Assembly (NCBI GenBank): GCA_030849465.1
Contig: JARVLF010000019.1
Span: 1 to 64,000 of the forward strand
DNA from: Moesziomyces globuligerus
Lineage: Eukaryota; Basidiomycota; Ustilaginomycetes; Ustilaginales; Ustilaginaceae
Direction: 5' to 3'
DNA: 64,000 nucleotides
Below the pieces are notes generated by a model. That model was not told the origin of the DNA. It saw nothing but the letters and a program-made list of their open reading frames with translations, and did not search any database. The position numbers and the translations under genes were made by a program. Shown one piece after another: positions 8,232 through 17,406 of the stretch (positions are counted from its first letter, which is position 1; the number at the start of each line of letters is the position of its first letter).

Positions 8232-8493
8232 TGTCAGGGGTCGCGTGCCTGAAATCCTTATTCGGCGAGTGACGTGGACTTGGCGAATTATTTGACTCGT
8301 TCGGCGAGTGGCGTGGACTTGACGGATCGCCTGAGTTATTCGGCGAGTCGACGCGACTCAACGGATAGCGGCTGACCACTGTGAGCACCCCGTTCAGAGG
8401 TAGCGCGGCACGACTCGATTGTTGCAGACGCCTTTGGGCGTCGTGGGAAGGACTTCCGTCTTTGCACGAGTGCTCGTAATGCTCAGACGGTTG
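8232..8493 (+). mobile_element. LTR-like sequence, inverted partner of 3348-3609
   Basis: Begins TGTCAGGGGTCGCGTGCC and carries several ATTCGGCGAGT repeats, then AGCACCCCGTTCAGAGG and GCCTTTGGGCGTCGTGGGAA. All of these appear reverse-complemented at 3348-3609. Homology to the other copy ends at 8493 only because that copy was cut by the telomere, so the LTR-like element continues rightward to an end I cannot define. Confidence 0.5.
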
Positions 8494-9160
8494 TCGAGGC
8501 ACTGGTTGAGGTTCCAGGGCCGCAGTGGAGGTACTGCCTACGGTGTAGGTGCCGTAGCGTCGATGAAGGTGTCGACGACGTCTGAAGCGGTGATACAACA
8601 CACACGCAAGTAGTAGCAACGCTCTGCGATTGCTACTGTGAGACGAACTGGTTGAAGACAGTGATACTGACGACTGATAACGACTGAGTGCTGTAAAGTA
8701 AAGTAGAGTGGATGGGGCGCAGCCCCATCACACTCGATGAGCTGAAGCTTTAAGTACTGGCCCTCACCAGGAGGGCCAGCGTGTGGCAAGGCGCCGTCTC
8801 AAACGGCCCAGCCAGCATCTCATTGATGCAGTGAGGTTTCGCCCACCTCCTCGAGCTCGGCCCCCTCTTGTGCATGACGTCCCCCCTTGCACGTTATGCT
8901 TGTTGTCCCTGGGGCAACAAGCGCTCCTCTCCTCCTCCCCTTCATTTCCGAGCCGGGTCCGTCCACTGTAGGGCCTGCTCGTCGTTTTCCGGGGTCGCTA
9001 CAGTCCGTCCGTCGAGTGAGCCTCACTCGGCGAATTGCTGTGGGAATTTGTCAAGTGGCCTCCACTCGCCGGACCGCGACTTGGCGCGTTCGTAGCTCGA
9101 GCGTCGAATTTTGGCCTGCGCCCTCCACGCGTGCCTGCATCGATCAGGGTCCAATTCAGG
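8494..9160. other. Degenerate retroelement sequence, no gene
   Basis: No supported ORF. It includes a GC-rich hairpin (GGGGCGCAGCCCC near 8714) and a minus-strand TGTAGCGACCCCGG at 9002-8989 that looks like a Gypsy LTR terminus. Also present are CACTCGGCGAATT and similar motifs related to the LTR-like repeats. Probably nested LTR remnants. Confidence 0.4.
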
Positions 9161-9528
9161 CCCGTAACATGCTACTTGCCCTTGACGGTCTCCCTTTTGT
9201 AGCTGACCGTCTCTCTGACTGTAGCTGACCGTCTCTCTGACTGTAGCTGACCGTCTCTCTGACTGTAGCGGACTGTCTCTCTCTGACTGTAGTGGACCGT
9301 CTCCATTTTTGAAGCAGACCGTCTTTATTTCTGAAGTGGACCGTCTTGATTTTTGAAGCAGGCCGTCTTGATTTTTGAAGCGGACTGTCTTCCTGTGAAA
9401 TTCAACGCGTCAGATTTTTGAATTGGACCGTCTTCCATGAGGGCAGACCAGGGACTGCTGGATGCCGAGCGCGTCCAAAAGGTAGAAACCCACCGTCAAA
9501 AGGATCTGGAACCCTAACCCTAACCCTA
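9161..9528 (-). repeat. Truncated module right end, copy 4, with interstitial telomere repeats
   Basis: From GTAACATGCTACTTGCCC onward this repeats the promoter-proximal part of module copy 2. It has an expanded run of GACCGTCTCTCTGACTGTAGCT units at 22-bp spacing, the GATTTTTGAAGC-type units, and the same terminus CAAAAGGATCTGG. It finishes in AACCCTAACCCTAACCCTA (9510-9528). Unique host sequence begins at about 9530, so this is the innermost telomere scar. Confidence 0.85.
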
Positions 9529-9696
9529 GGTTGGTAGAGCCACACTGGCTGGGCCGCACTGGCTGGGCGACGGCGCACAAACATCTGATATAGCCGCATG
9601 ATGCATGTGGGGTGTTGGTCCGGAGTTGTTTGCGAGCTCGAGCGCTTTCTGCTTTGCTACCCAAACCAAGCCAACCCAATCCTTAATCTTGTCGGC

Positions 9697-10620
9697 ATGG
9701 GCCAGTTCTATGATCATATCCCGGAGCGTCTGCACGAGTTCATCTTGCGGCAACGCCTCTTCTTTGTTGCCACCGCGCCGCTGCATGGTGGTTCGGTCAA
9801 TGTCTCGCCCAAAGCCAACCAAGGAGCCTTGGAAGTGACCAGCGCGCATCGTGTGCGCTACGCCGATCTCACCGGGTCCGGCAACGAGACCATCAGCCAC
9901 TTGCTGCAACCGGGCAACGGACGCATCACCCTGGCCTTTATCAACATCGAGGAGGGCGCGCCCAACATTGTCCGCCTCTATGGCAAAGGCACGGTGTTTG
10001 AACGCGCCGCCGATGCCGACTTTGACCAGACGTGGCAGCAAGAGCATCGAGGCAAGCCCGTGCCGATCGGACTGCGCGCCATCATCGACGTGGCGGTCCA
10101 CACCTGCGCGACCTCGTGCGGGTACAGCTTGCCCATCTTCCACTTCCATCGCAACCGAACCGTCCTGGACGACTTCCACTCAAAGTACAATCGGCCGGGC
10201 GGGATCGAGGCGTTGCAGAAGTACAAAAGATCCGCCACTCCCTCGGTCGATGCCGAGGGCATCGTCGTGGAGAAGGGACATGGAGACGGCACTCGGCACG
10301 TCAGGCGCATCGGATCGGCCCTCGAGCTGTACTGGGCTCTCTGCAACACGTTGTCGATCGATGGGCTTCCCGGCATGCGTTCTGTGGCACCCTTGATCGA
10401 CCAACAGGAACAGCAGAGGCTCCTGGCACGAGCAAAGGAGCACGATGCATGGCAGGCGCCGCCAGATGACTTGGGCCCCATCAAACATGCCCAAACGGGC
10501 AAACAAGAGGCACCGGAGCAGTGCGTCAAGCTCGTCCAGCCGGTGAATCTACTGCACGTCTCGGTTGCCTTTGCTGCCGGCTGCGCCTTGACCGCCATCT
10601 TGCTTGCCGCGCACATGTAG
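9697..10620 (+). CDS. Pyridoxamine 5'-phosphate oxidase-like (FMN split-barrel) protein with C-terminal membrane anchor
   Basis: 307 aa. The Met at 9697 (MGQFYDHIPERLHEFI) is chosen over the open frame upstream because family members begin this way. The N-terminal 190 residues match the PNPOx-like family: FFVATAPLHGGSVNVSPK, then YADLTGSGNETISHL, NGRITLAFINIE and IVRLYGKG, followed by TSCGYSLPIF. The SIDGLPGM motif comes later. Family members bind flavin or related cofactors; the substrate is unknown. Odd feature: the last about 23 residues (LLHVSVAFAAGCALTAILLA) form one hydrophobic helix, suggesting tail anchoring. It is the first unique gene inward of the subtelomeric repeats. Confidence 0.8.
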   Translation: MGQFYDHIPERLHEFILRQRLFFVATAPLHGGSVNVSPKANQGALEVTSAHRVRYADLTGSGNETISHLLQPGNGRITLAFINIEEGAPNIVRLYGKGTVFERAADADFDQTWQQEHRGKPVPIGLRAIIDVAVHTCATSCGYSLPIFHFHRNRTVLDDFHSKYNRPGGIEALQKYKRSATPSVDAEGIVVEKGHGDGTRHVRRIGSALELYWALCNTLSIDGLPGMRSVAPLIDQQEQQRLLARAKEHDAWQAPPDDLGPIKHAQTGKQEAPEQCVKLVQPVNLLHVSVAFAAGCALTAILLAAHM

Positions 10621-10781
10621 ATGAAGTCTGTCTGATGCAATCTCGGATAGCAGATGGATCGAGTGGAGCGGATATCAGCGAGCCTCGCGTGCAAGATATT
10701 GCCGAGAGCCGGCGATAGAGGCCGGCAATAACATCGTCATCAGGCGGTCCGTGCAAGGGTCCACCGCCAAGACACTCTACG

Positions 10782-10789
10782 ATATAAGC
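10782..10789 (+). promoter_or_regulatory. TATA-like element of the SDR gene
   Basis: ATATAAGC lies about 65 bp upstream of the ATG at 10851, a reasonable place for a fungal TATA box. Evidence is motif and position only. Confidence 0.4.
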
Positions 10790-10850
10790 AGCCCGCTTCG
10801 GGCATCCGTCGCAGCTCTGATCCACCATCTCGACCCCATCCTTTCGTACC

Positions 10851-11756
10851 ATGTCCGCCACAACCGACTCGAAGCTTCCTTGGGCGCTCATCACTGGCGC
10901 CTCGGAGGGCCTCGGCAAGGAATTTGCGTTGCAGCTGGCACAGCGCAAGACGCACAACATCGTCCTGGCCGCGCGGAGCGTGAGCAAGCTCGAGGCGGTG
11001 GCCAAGAGCGTCTCGGAGCAGGTGCAGTGCAAAGTGGTGCGGATCGACCTCTCTGTGGCTGGAGCGGCCAAGGAGCTGGACGACCAGACGCGCGATCTGG
11101 ATGTGGCGCTGCTGATCAGCAACGCCGGCGTTGCGTTTGGCGGTCCGTTTGAGGACATGGCGTACTCGGAGGTGCAATCGCTCGTTGCGATCAACATTGT
11201 GGCGCTCGCCGAGCTCTTCCACATCTTCCTGCTGCGGATCAAGCCGCTGCACGAGAAGCTGAGCGAGCAGCAGAAGCGGACCGGCTACGCGCTCGCGGGC
11301 ATCATCAACGTCTCGTCCGTGTCTGGCTTCATGCCGATCCCGTCGATGGCGCTCTACGCCGCTTCCAAAGCGTTTGTCCTCTCGCTCACCGAGAGCGTGT
11401 ATGCCGAGCAGCGCAACGAGGGCAGCGATCTGCGCGTCGTCGTCAGCTGTCCTGGCGCGACCAAGACCGAGATCTGGACCAAGGGGGGCGCCAACGAAAA
11501 GGGACTCCTCGTGCCGCTCGGCACCAAGCAGCACGTGTGCGCCACCACCTTGGCGGCGCTCGACGCGCGCGACAAGCCGGTCATCGTACCAGGCTACCTC
11601 AACAACCTCTCGATCGCCAGCCTGCGACTCGCGCCGCGCAGCCTCGTCCGCTTCCTCAGCCGTCGAATCATGGGACAGGACTACTCGCTGCGCGATCCCA
11701 ACGAGGTGCAACAGACGCTGGCCAAGCTCGGCCGCAGCGTGCCTTTGCGCTCCTGA
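10851..11756 (+). CDS. Short-chain dehydrogenase/reductase
   Basis: 301 aa, a single exon. Classical SDR signatures: TGASEGLG cofactor loop near residue 15, AARS after beta-2, SNAG at about residue 90, catalytic Ser in NVSSVSG, and YAASK (Tyr/Lys pair) at about residues 168-173, followed by SCPGATKTEIW. The overall look (hydrophobic helix AELFHIFLLRI, C-terminal basic segment) is close to 3-ketoacyl/17-beta-hydroxysteroid reductase-like SDRs. The substrate cannot be read from sequence. Start supported by a TATA-like box about 65 bp upstream and by the family N-terminus. Confidence 0.85.
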   Translation: MSATTDSKLPWALITGASEGLGKEFALQLAQRKTHNIVLAARSVSKLEAVAKSVSEQVQCKVVRIDLSVAGAAKELDDQTRDLDVALLISNAGVAFGGPFEDMAYSEVQSLVAINIVALAELFHIFLLRIKPLHEKLSEQQKRTGYALAGIINVSSVSGFMPIPSMALYAASKAFVLSLTESVYAEQRNEGSDLRVVVSCPGATKTEIWTKGGANEKGLLVPLGTKQHVCATTLAALDARDKPVIVPGYLNNLSIASLRLAPRSLVRFLSRRIMGQDYSLRDPNEVQQTLAKLGRSVPLRS

Positions 11757-12014
11757 CCCGCGCAATGTCCAGCTTCTTTCACATCTTGCCCGTGGTGTCC
11801 TGTGGTGTGCTGTGGTGCAAAGTATGGCCTGTGCGAGTCTGACGTCGCTGAAAGGAGAATGGGGAGAAAAGGCCGCGTTCCGATTGCCGACGGCCGATTG
11901 CCGACGGCCGAGCAGCCAGCTCGGTTTTTCTGCGGCGAGGTTACACAAAAGGCCAAAGCGAGAAGAAGCAAAGCACCATCACCACCACCACCACCAACCA
12001 CACATCACAGCAGG

Positions 12015-15000
12015 ATGGCGCCGAGGAAGAAGAATCCCGCCATCAAGTCGAGTGGCACCACCTCGTCCAAGGCGTCGCCGCTGCCAGACTGGGTCAAGGG
12101 CGGTGGCCCCAAACCACCGCCTTCCTACACCAAGGCGGCCAAGCAGCAGCAGCAGCAGTCGCAGCAGCCCAACCATGCCTCGTCCACGTCGGCAGGCGCA
12201 TCCACCTCGTCGGCACCACCACCACCACCACCACCACCATCAACAGCCCAGACGCAGCAGAGGGAGATGCTCTTCCCCCCCGGCAGCAAGACGCCGCTCA
12301 ACATGCTCTACGAGCGCATCAACAAGCTCCCCGGCTGGGAGAAGCCCATCGTGGAACCGCGACGTCACAAGGAGGGCTACAGCTGCGCCATCACGCTCAA
12401 AAAGGTCAACAAGAAGGACGCCTCGAACCCCTTCACCGTCACCTTGGAACCCAAGGAGCCCGGCCTCCGTCTCGAATGCCAGTCCAGCCTCGAGGCCAAA
12501 CACTGGGGCGCCACCTACGCCCTCTTCCGCATCTTCAACCACCTCTCGCTCAACCTCGCACTCCCACCCGGCCCGAGGGAGTACTGGGTCAAGATGGAGG
12601 CCTACAAAAAGTCGGCCCCGAGCCATCAGGACTGGATGTGGGAGTCCGATCCCTTCGAGGCCCACGCCAAGCGCGAGGCCGAGAAGGCCAAGAAGGAGTC
12701 CGACAGGCAGGCAGCCGCCGAGGCGGCCAGCAGAGGCGAGGTCGGCATCGTCAACGGCAAGCTCAACGGAGGCGGCAAGCCGCTCAGCAAAGCGTGGCAG
12801 GAGGCAAAGGAGGTGCGGCTCGCCAGCAAGCTGCGAGAAAAGATCGAAGCCACCATCCGCAAAGCCATGAGCATCTTCCCCGCCGCCAGCTCGGCGCCGC
12901 TCGACCTCATCGAGGAGGACCAAGATCCATCCGCCGGCGCCGCCGCCGCCGCCGCCGCCGCCGCACACGACGCACCGCCCAAGATCGACGCCGCCCGCCT
13001 CGAGAAGGAGCTCACCGCCTACGGCTTTCGACGCGGCCATGCACGCAGCGCCATCGCCTGGCTCGCAGCCGCACGTGGCGCGCTCGCCAACCCGCTCTCC
13101 TCGAGCGCGGCTGCGGCCGCCTCGCTCGTCGACCCCATGCTCGTCTCGGCTGCCAGCCTGGCCGACCGCGAAGCTGCGCTCGAGTATCTGATGCTCTACA
13201 CGCCCGAAGAAGACCTCCCGGCGCGTTTCAAGCCCAGCACCTCGTCGGAAAGCTTCGTCACCGCCTCCAAAGCGGGCGCAGGCGGCGACGCCCTCGCCAT
13301 CGGCTGGGCAGTCGACCGACTCGCAAAGCAGGCCGGCTTCCCGAGGCTGGCGGTGCAGTCCACCTTCAAGCGCATCGCCGCCGCCGAGCTCGCCCAGGCG
13401 GCACAAGTGCCCAGGACGGTCAAGGAGGGCTTGGCGCTCGAGATGCTGCTCCGACAGACGGCCGGCTGGGACGCTCTCGACTCGGTCGATCCCGCGTGGT
13501 CGTCAGAGGCGATCCTCCAAGCTACGCTCTCCTTCTCTTCCATCGTGCAGAGCATCGACGAGGAAGAGCTGCAGGCCAAACGCAGCGACGAGCGCATGGC
13601 GGTCGAGGCGATCCTCGGAGACGAGCGCGTACACGTACCATCGGAGCACGAGCGCCTGGGTGCACACGACTACGACATCCTCATCGCCGGACCGGGGACG
13701 GCCATCGGCGGCAAGGACGAGGTGCGGCTGCGTGTCTCGTCGCACGCCCAGACGCTCTACCCGCTCGCGCAGGCGCAAGCGGATTGCTTCGCGCTCCCCG
13801 CCTTCTCGATCGTCTCCAAGACGCTGCCGTCCTACCTCAAGCTCGCGCTCACCCAGCATCTGCTGCAGTTCTTCCAGGGCGACAACAGGCGCGCCGACTG
13901 GTTCGATGCCATCGACGGCGGCGAGGGCGGCGTGCTCCTCGGCCTCGTCGAGGAGCTCGAGACCAGCTGGGCCAAGATCGTCGACGATCCGCCGCTGCTC
14001 AATAGCGTGATGCGCTTCCTCGTCGGCAGCAATGTGGCCGACGAGAGCGCGGAAGCGACGCCCGAGGCCTCGCGCGCAGGCACGCCGACCGGCCCGAGCA
14101 AGCCCGTGGCCAAACGCAGGATGGCCGGCAGCAAGCCGCTGCGACGCAACGCCGAGGTGGATGCCATCCTGCAGCGGCAGCAGCAGCAGCTGCACGCTTC
14201 GTCGGGCTACGCCAAGATGGGCGCCATCCGCAAGTCGCTGCCGGCCTCGTCGGCCGCCGGCGAGATTCTCGAGCTGATCCGCACCCACCGCGTCGTCATC
14301 GTCGCCGGCGAGACGGGTTGCGGCAAGACGACGCAGGTGCCGCAGTTCATCCTGGACGAGGCGATCGCCGCGGGCGCGGGAAGCGAGTGCAACATCGTCG
14401 TCACGCAGCCGCGGCGGCGTGTGAGTGCGATCGGCGTCGCCTCGCGCGTCGCCGTCGAGCGCGGCGAGGATCTCGAGAAGAAGAAGGCCGCGGCGCCGGG
14501 CAGCCTGGTGGGCTACGCGATCCGGGGCGAGCGGCGCGCCGCGCGCGAGTGCCGCCTCCTCTTCACCACCACCGGTGTCCTCCTGCGCCGGCTCGGCGCC
14601 GGAGGCGATGCCGACCTGCGCGGCATCTCGCACGTCGTCGTCGACGAGGTGCACGAGCGCAACGTCGACTCGGACTTCCTCCTGCTCGAGCTGCGCGAGC
14701 TGCTCAAGCGCAACCGCAGCATCAAGGTCGTGCTGATGAGCGCGACCATCAACCAGGAGACGTTTGCGAGCTACTTTGGCGGCGCGCCCTGCATCTCGAT
14801 CCCCGGTCGCACCTTCCCGGTGCAAGACCACTACCTCGAGGACATTGTCCGCGACTGTGGCTTCCGGCCCTCGGGGACCGAGTTCCGCGGCGGCGGACGC
14901 GGCGGCAAGCAGATCGAAGACGAGATGGCGCAGCTGCGCTCGCATCTGCAGCGGCAGGACGTCGACGAGCAGACGGCGCGCGCGGTCGAGAGCGTCTCGC

Positions 15001-16760
15001 GCGCGGGCGGACGCATCAGCTACGAGCTCATCGGCGCCGTGGTGCGGTACGTGGTCGAGCGGGCCGAGAACGAGGAGATGGCGGGTGGCGCCGACGCCGA
15101 CGTGGGCGGAGCCGTGCTGGTCTTCTGTCCCGGTGTGGGCGAGATCCGGCAGGCGATCGAGGCGATCTCGAGCTCGCTGCGCGGGCAGAGCAAGGTGGAG
15201 ATCCTGCCGCTGCACGCCAACCTCTCTGCGGACGAGCAGCGGCGCGTCTTCCAGCCGGTGCGTGCGGGCGCGCGCAAGATTGTCGTCTCGACCAACGTGG
15301 CCGAGACGTCGATCACCATCCCCGACGTCTCGTACGTCGTCGATACGGGTCGGGTCAAGGAGACGCGCTTCGAGCCCGAGAGCGGGCTGACGCGGCTGGT
15401 CGAGTGCTGGGCCTCGCGCGCGGCGTGCAAGCAGCGCCGCGGACGTGCGGGCCGCGTGCGCGCGGGCGAGTGCTTCCGCCTCTACCCGCGCTACGTCGAC
15501 GAGACCAAGATGGCGGCGCAGCAGACGCCCGAGATGCGGCGCGTGCCGCTCGAGTCGCTCTTCCTCGAGGTCAAGTCGATGCGCGAGGACGAAGACGTGC
15601 AGGCGTACCTCGACAAGGCGCTCGATCCGCCCAGCCTCGCCTCGATGGATGCGGCGCTGAGCAACCTCGTCGAGGCGGGCGCGCTGCAGGCCGACCGAGG
15701 CTACAAGAGTCGGCTGACCTCGCTGGGACGGCATCTGGCGCAGCTGCCGCTGGATCTGCGGCTGGCCAAGCTGCTGATCATGGGAGCCATCTTTGGCTGC
15801 CTGGGGCCGATGCTGACGGTGGCGAGCGTCATGTCGTGCAAGCCGCTGTTTTCGGCGCCGTTTGAGCAGCGCGACGAGGTGAGCCGGGCGCGTGCGGCGT
15901 TTGCGGTGGGCGGATGCCGGAGCGATCTGCTGACGGATGCGGCTGCGTTTGCGCAGTGGGCGACGATGCGAGCCCAACGACGCCCGCACGGCGAGGTGCG
16001 GGCGTGGTGCGAGCGCCACTTTATCTCTGCCTCGACGCTGCGCGACATCCAGACGAACCGACTCGACCTGCTCTCGCACCTGCACGAGATGGGGTTCGTG
16101 CGCGAGAGCTACAGCGCGTGGGGCGCGTACGACGACGAGACGTACGATCGCAACGCGACGCACGCGGGCGTGCTGCGCTCGGTCATCCTCGCCGGGCTGT
16201 GGCCTTCGGTGATCCGCATCGACGCGCCCTCGGCCAAGTTTGACCAGTCGTCGAGCGGGACGGTGCAGCGCGAGGCGGAAGCTCGCCAGCTGCGCTACTT
16301 TGACCGTACGGGCCGCGTGTTCCTGCATCCCTCGTCGACGCTCTTCAGCTGCAAGGGCTTTGAATCGTCGTACCTCGCGAGCTTCTCCAAGAGCTCGACG
16401 GGCGCGGGTGCGGCGGCGGCGGCGGCGGGGAGCGAGTCCAAGGTGTATCTGCGCGATGCGACCGAGGTGCCGCTGTTCGGACTGCTGCTGTTTGGCGGCA
16501 AGCTCAAGATCAACCATCTCGCCGGCGGCATCGGCATCGGCTCGAACCAGGCGGTGGAGCGCGGCGGCAGGGAGGACAACTGGGTGCGGCTGCGCGCCAA
16601 CGCGAGGATCGGCGTGCTGTGCGCTCAGCTGCGCAGGCTGCTCGACGCGGTGCTCGACCACGCCATCGACGATCCGCACCACATGTTTGCCGCTCCCGGC
16701 TGCAAGGAGGTGCTCGCCGTCATCAGCGAGGTGCTCGAACGCGACGGCCTCGCCTCCTGA
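12015..16760 (+). CDS. DExH-box ATP-dependent RNA helicase (DHX29/DHX57/YLR419W-like)
   Basis: 1581 aa from the Met at 12015 (MAPRKKNPAIKSS). The frame is open further upstream but reads as 5' UTR. A His/Pro/Gln-rich N-terminal tail is followed by a conserved N-terminal region and Ala-rich linkers. The helicase core shows motif I GETGCGKTTQ (about residue 765), Ia TQPRRRVSA, motif II DEVH (about 876), III SAT, V STNVAETSITIPD and VI QRRGRAGR (about 1140). A winged-helix/ratchet region and an OB-fold follow (FLHPSSTLF...VYLRDATEVPLFGLLLFGG). Long DExH proteins of this layout act on RNA, for example in ribosome scanning or mRNA regulation. The exact orthologue (DHX29 versus DHX57/YLR419W) is uncertain. 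Confidence 0.85.
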   Translation: MAPRKKNPAIKSSGTTSSKASPLPDWVKGGGPKPPPSYTKAAKQQQQQSQQPNHASSTSAGASTSSAPPPPPPPPSTAQTQQREMLFPPGSKTPLNMLYERINKLPGWEKPIVEPRRHKEGYSCAITLKKVNKKDASNPFTVTLEPKEPGLRLECQSSLEAKHWGATYALFRIFNHLSLNLALPPGPREYWVKMEAYKKSAPSHQDWMWESDPFEAHAKREAEKAKKESDRQAAAEAASRGEVGIVNGKLNGGGKPLSKAWQEAKEVRLASKLREKIEATIRKAMSIFPAASSAPLDLIEEDQDPSAGAAAAAAAAAHDAPPKIDAARLEKELTAYGFRRGHARSAIAWLAAARGALANPLSSSAAAAASLVDPMLVSAASLADREAALEYLMLYTPEEDLPARFKPSTSSESFVTASKAGAGGDALAIGWAVDRLAKQAGFPRLAVQSTFKRIAAAELAQAAQVPRTVKEGLALEMLLRQTAGWDALDSVDPAWSSEAILQATLSFSSIVQSIDEEELQAKRSDERMAVEAILGDERVHVPSEHERLGAHDYDILIAGPGTAIGGKDEVRLRVSSHAQTLYPLAQAQADCFALPAFSIVSKTLPSYLKLALTQHLLQFFQGDNRRADWFDAIDGGEGGVLLGLVEELETSWAKIVDDPPLLNSVMRFLVGSNVADESAEATPEASRAGTPTGPSKPVAKRRMAGSKPLRRNAEVDAILQRQQQQLHASSGYAKMGAIRKSLPASSAAGEILELIRTHRVVIVAGETGCGKTTQVPQFILDEAIAAGAGSECNIVVTQPRRRVSAIGVASRVAVERGEDLEKKKAAAPGSLVGYAIRGERRAARECRLLFTTTGVLLRRLGAGGDADLRGISHVVVDEVHERNVDSDFLLLELRELLKRNRSIKVVLMSATINQETFASYFGGAPCISIPGRTFPVQDHYLEDIVRDCGFRPSGTEFRGGGRGGKQIEDEMAQLRSHLQRQDVDEQTARAVESVSRAGGRISYELIGAVVRYVVERAENEEMAGGADADVGGAVLVFCPGVGEIRQAIEAISSSLRGQSKVEILPLHANLSADEQRRVFQPVRAGARKIVVSTNVAETSITIPDVSYVVDTGRVKETRFEPESGLTRLVECWASRAACKQRRGRAGRVRAGECFRLYPRYVDETKMAAQQTPEMRRVPLESLFLEVKSMREDEDVQAYLDKALDPPSLASMDAALSNLVEAGALQADRGYKSRLTSLGRHLAQLPLDLRLAKLLIMGAIFGCLGPMLTVASVMSCKPLFSAPFEQRDEVSRARAAFAVGGCRSDLLTDAAAFAQWATMRAQRRPHGEVRAWCERHFISASTLRDIQTNRLDLLSHLHEMGFVRESYSAWGAYDDETYDRNATHAGVLRSVILAGLWPSVIRIDAPSAKFDQSSSGTVQREAEARQLRYFDRTGRVFLHPSSTLFSCKGFESSYLASFSKSSTGAGAAAAAAGSESKVYLRDATEVPLFGLLLFGGKLKINHLAGGIGIGSNQAVERGGREDNWVRLRANARIGVLCAQLRRLLDAVLDHAIDDPHHMFAAPGCKEVLAVISEVLERDGLAS

Positions 16761-17406
16761 GCCTCCGTCATCTATCATTATGCAAACTTTCATACTCGAC
16801 TGCTGTTTTTTTGCCCCGAGAGTGAGTGAGACTGCAGCCTGCCCAGCCTGCTGAGTTAGCTGGCTGATGCGAAACGACGCCCTTCGGTATCATGGTATGC
16901 CATGCTGCGAGTGGGCGGGTGGATGGATCGGGGTCGATGGGAACCGATGGGAACCGATGGGTGCGATGGCGGAAGTTGAAATTTGGGCGCTGACCGGCGC
17001 GGCCTATCGCGGTGCGCATGCAAATTACGTAGCCGCCGATCTGCTCAGAACAGACAGGCGTTGGACCCTGCTCGCCCAGCCCACGCAAAGCCCACGCAAT
17101 CGCGAATCGCTTCGGCTGGGCCGACCACGCCTTTGGCCCATCCATCGGAACGCATCCGCCATCCGCACTGCCTCCACTCACTCGCTCACTCACTGCGTCG
17201 CTTGCTTCCATCCTTCCTTCGCCTCGTCACACTCCCTCGCTCTCCTTTCCAACATCACGCCGCAAGCGCGATTGCGTATCGCGTATCGCGAGCTGCTATC
17301 CCACTCCATCCGCAAGCTTGGTCGGCTGATCCGACAGTCGATTGTTGCCAGGCCGTCGTCGTCGTCGTCGTCGCTGCTACCACCATCGCAGTAAAAGGCG
17401 TCCATC
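16761..17406. other. Intergenic region, helicase 3' to myosin 5'
   Basis: No ORF with coding character. It holds a short GGGAACCGAT direct duplication near 16940 and a (GTC)n run near 17356-17372 just before the myosin ATG. It presumably contains the myosin promoter and 5' UTR; no clear TATA box. Confidence 0.5.

Noticed and set aside
13503..16793. Minus-strand ORF of 1096 aa opposite the DExH helicase
   Set aside because: It is the shadow of a GC-rich gene with strong third-position bias: the composition is Arg/His/Ala/Leu-rich and no domain is seen, while the plus strand shows every helicase motif.
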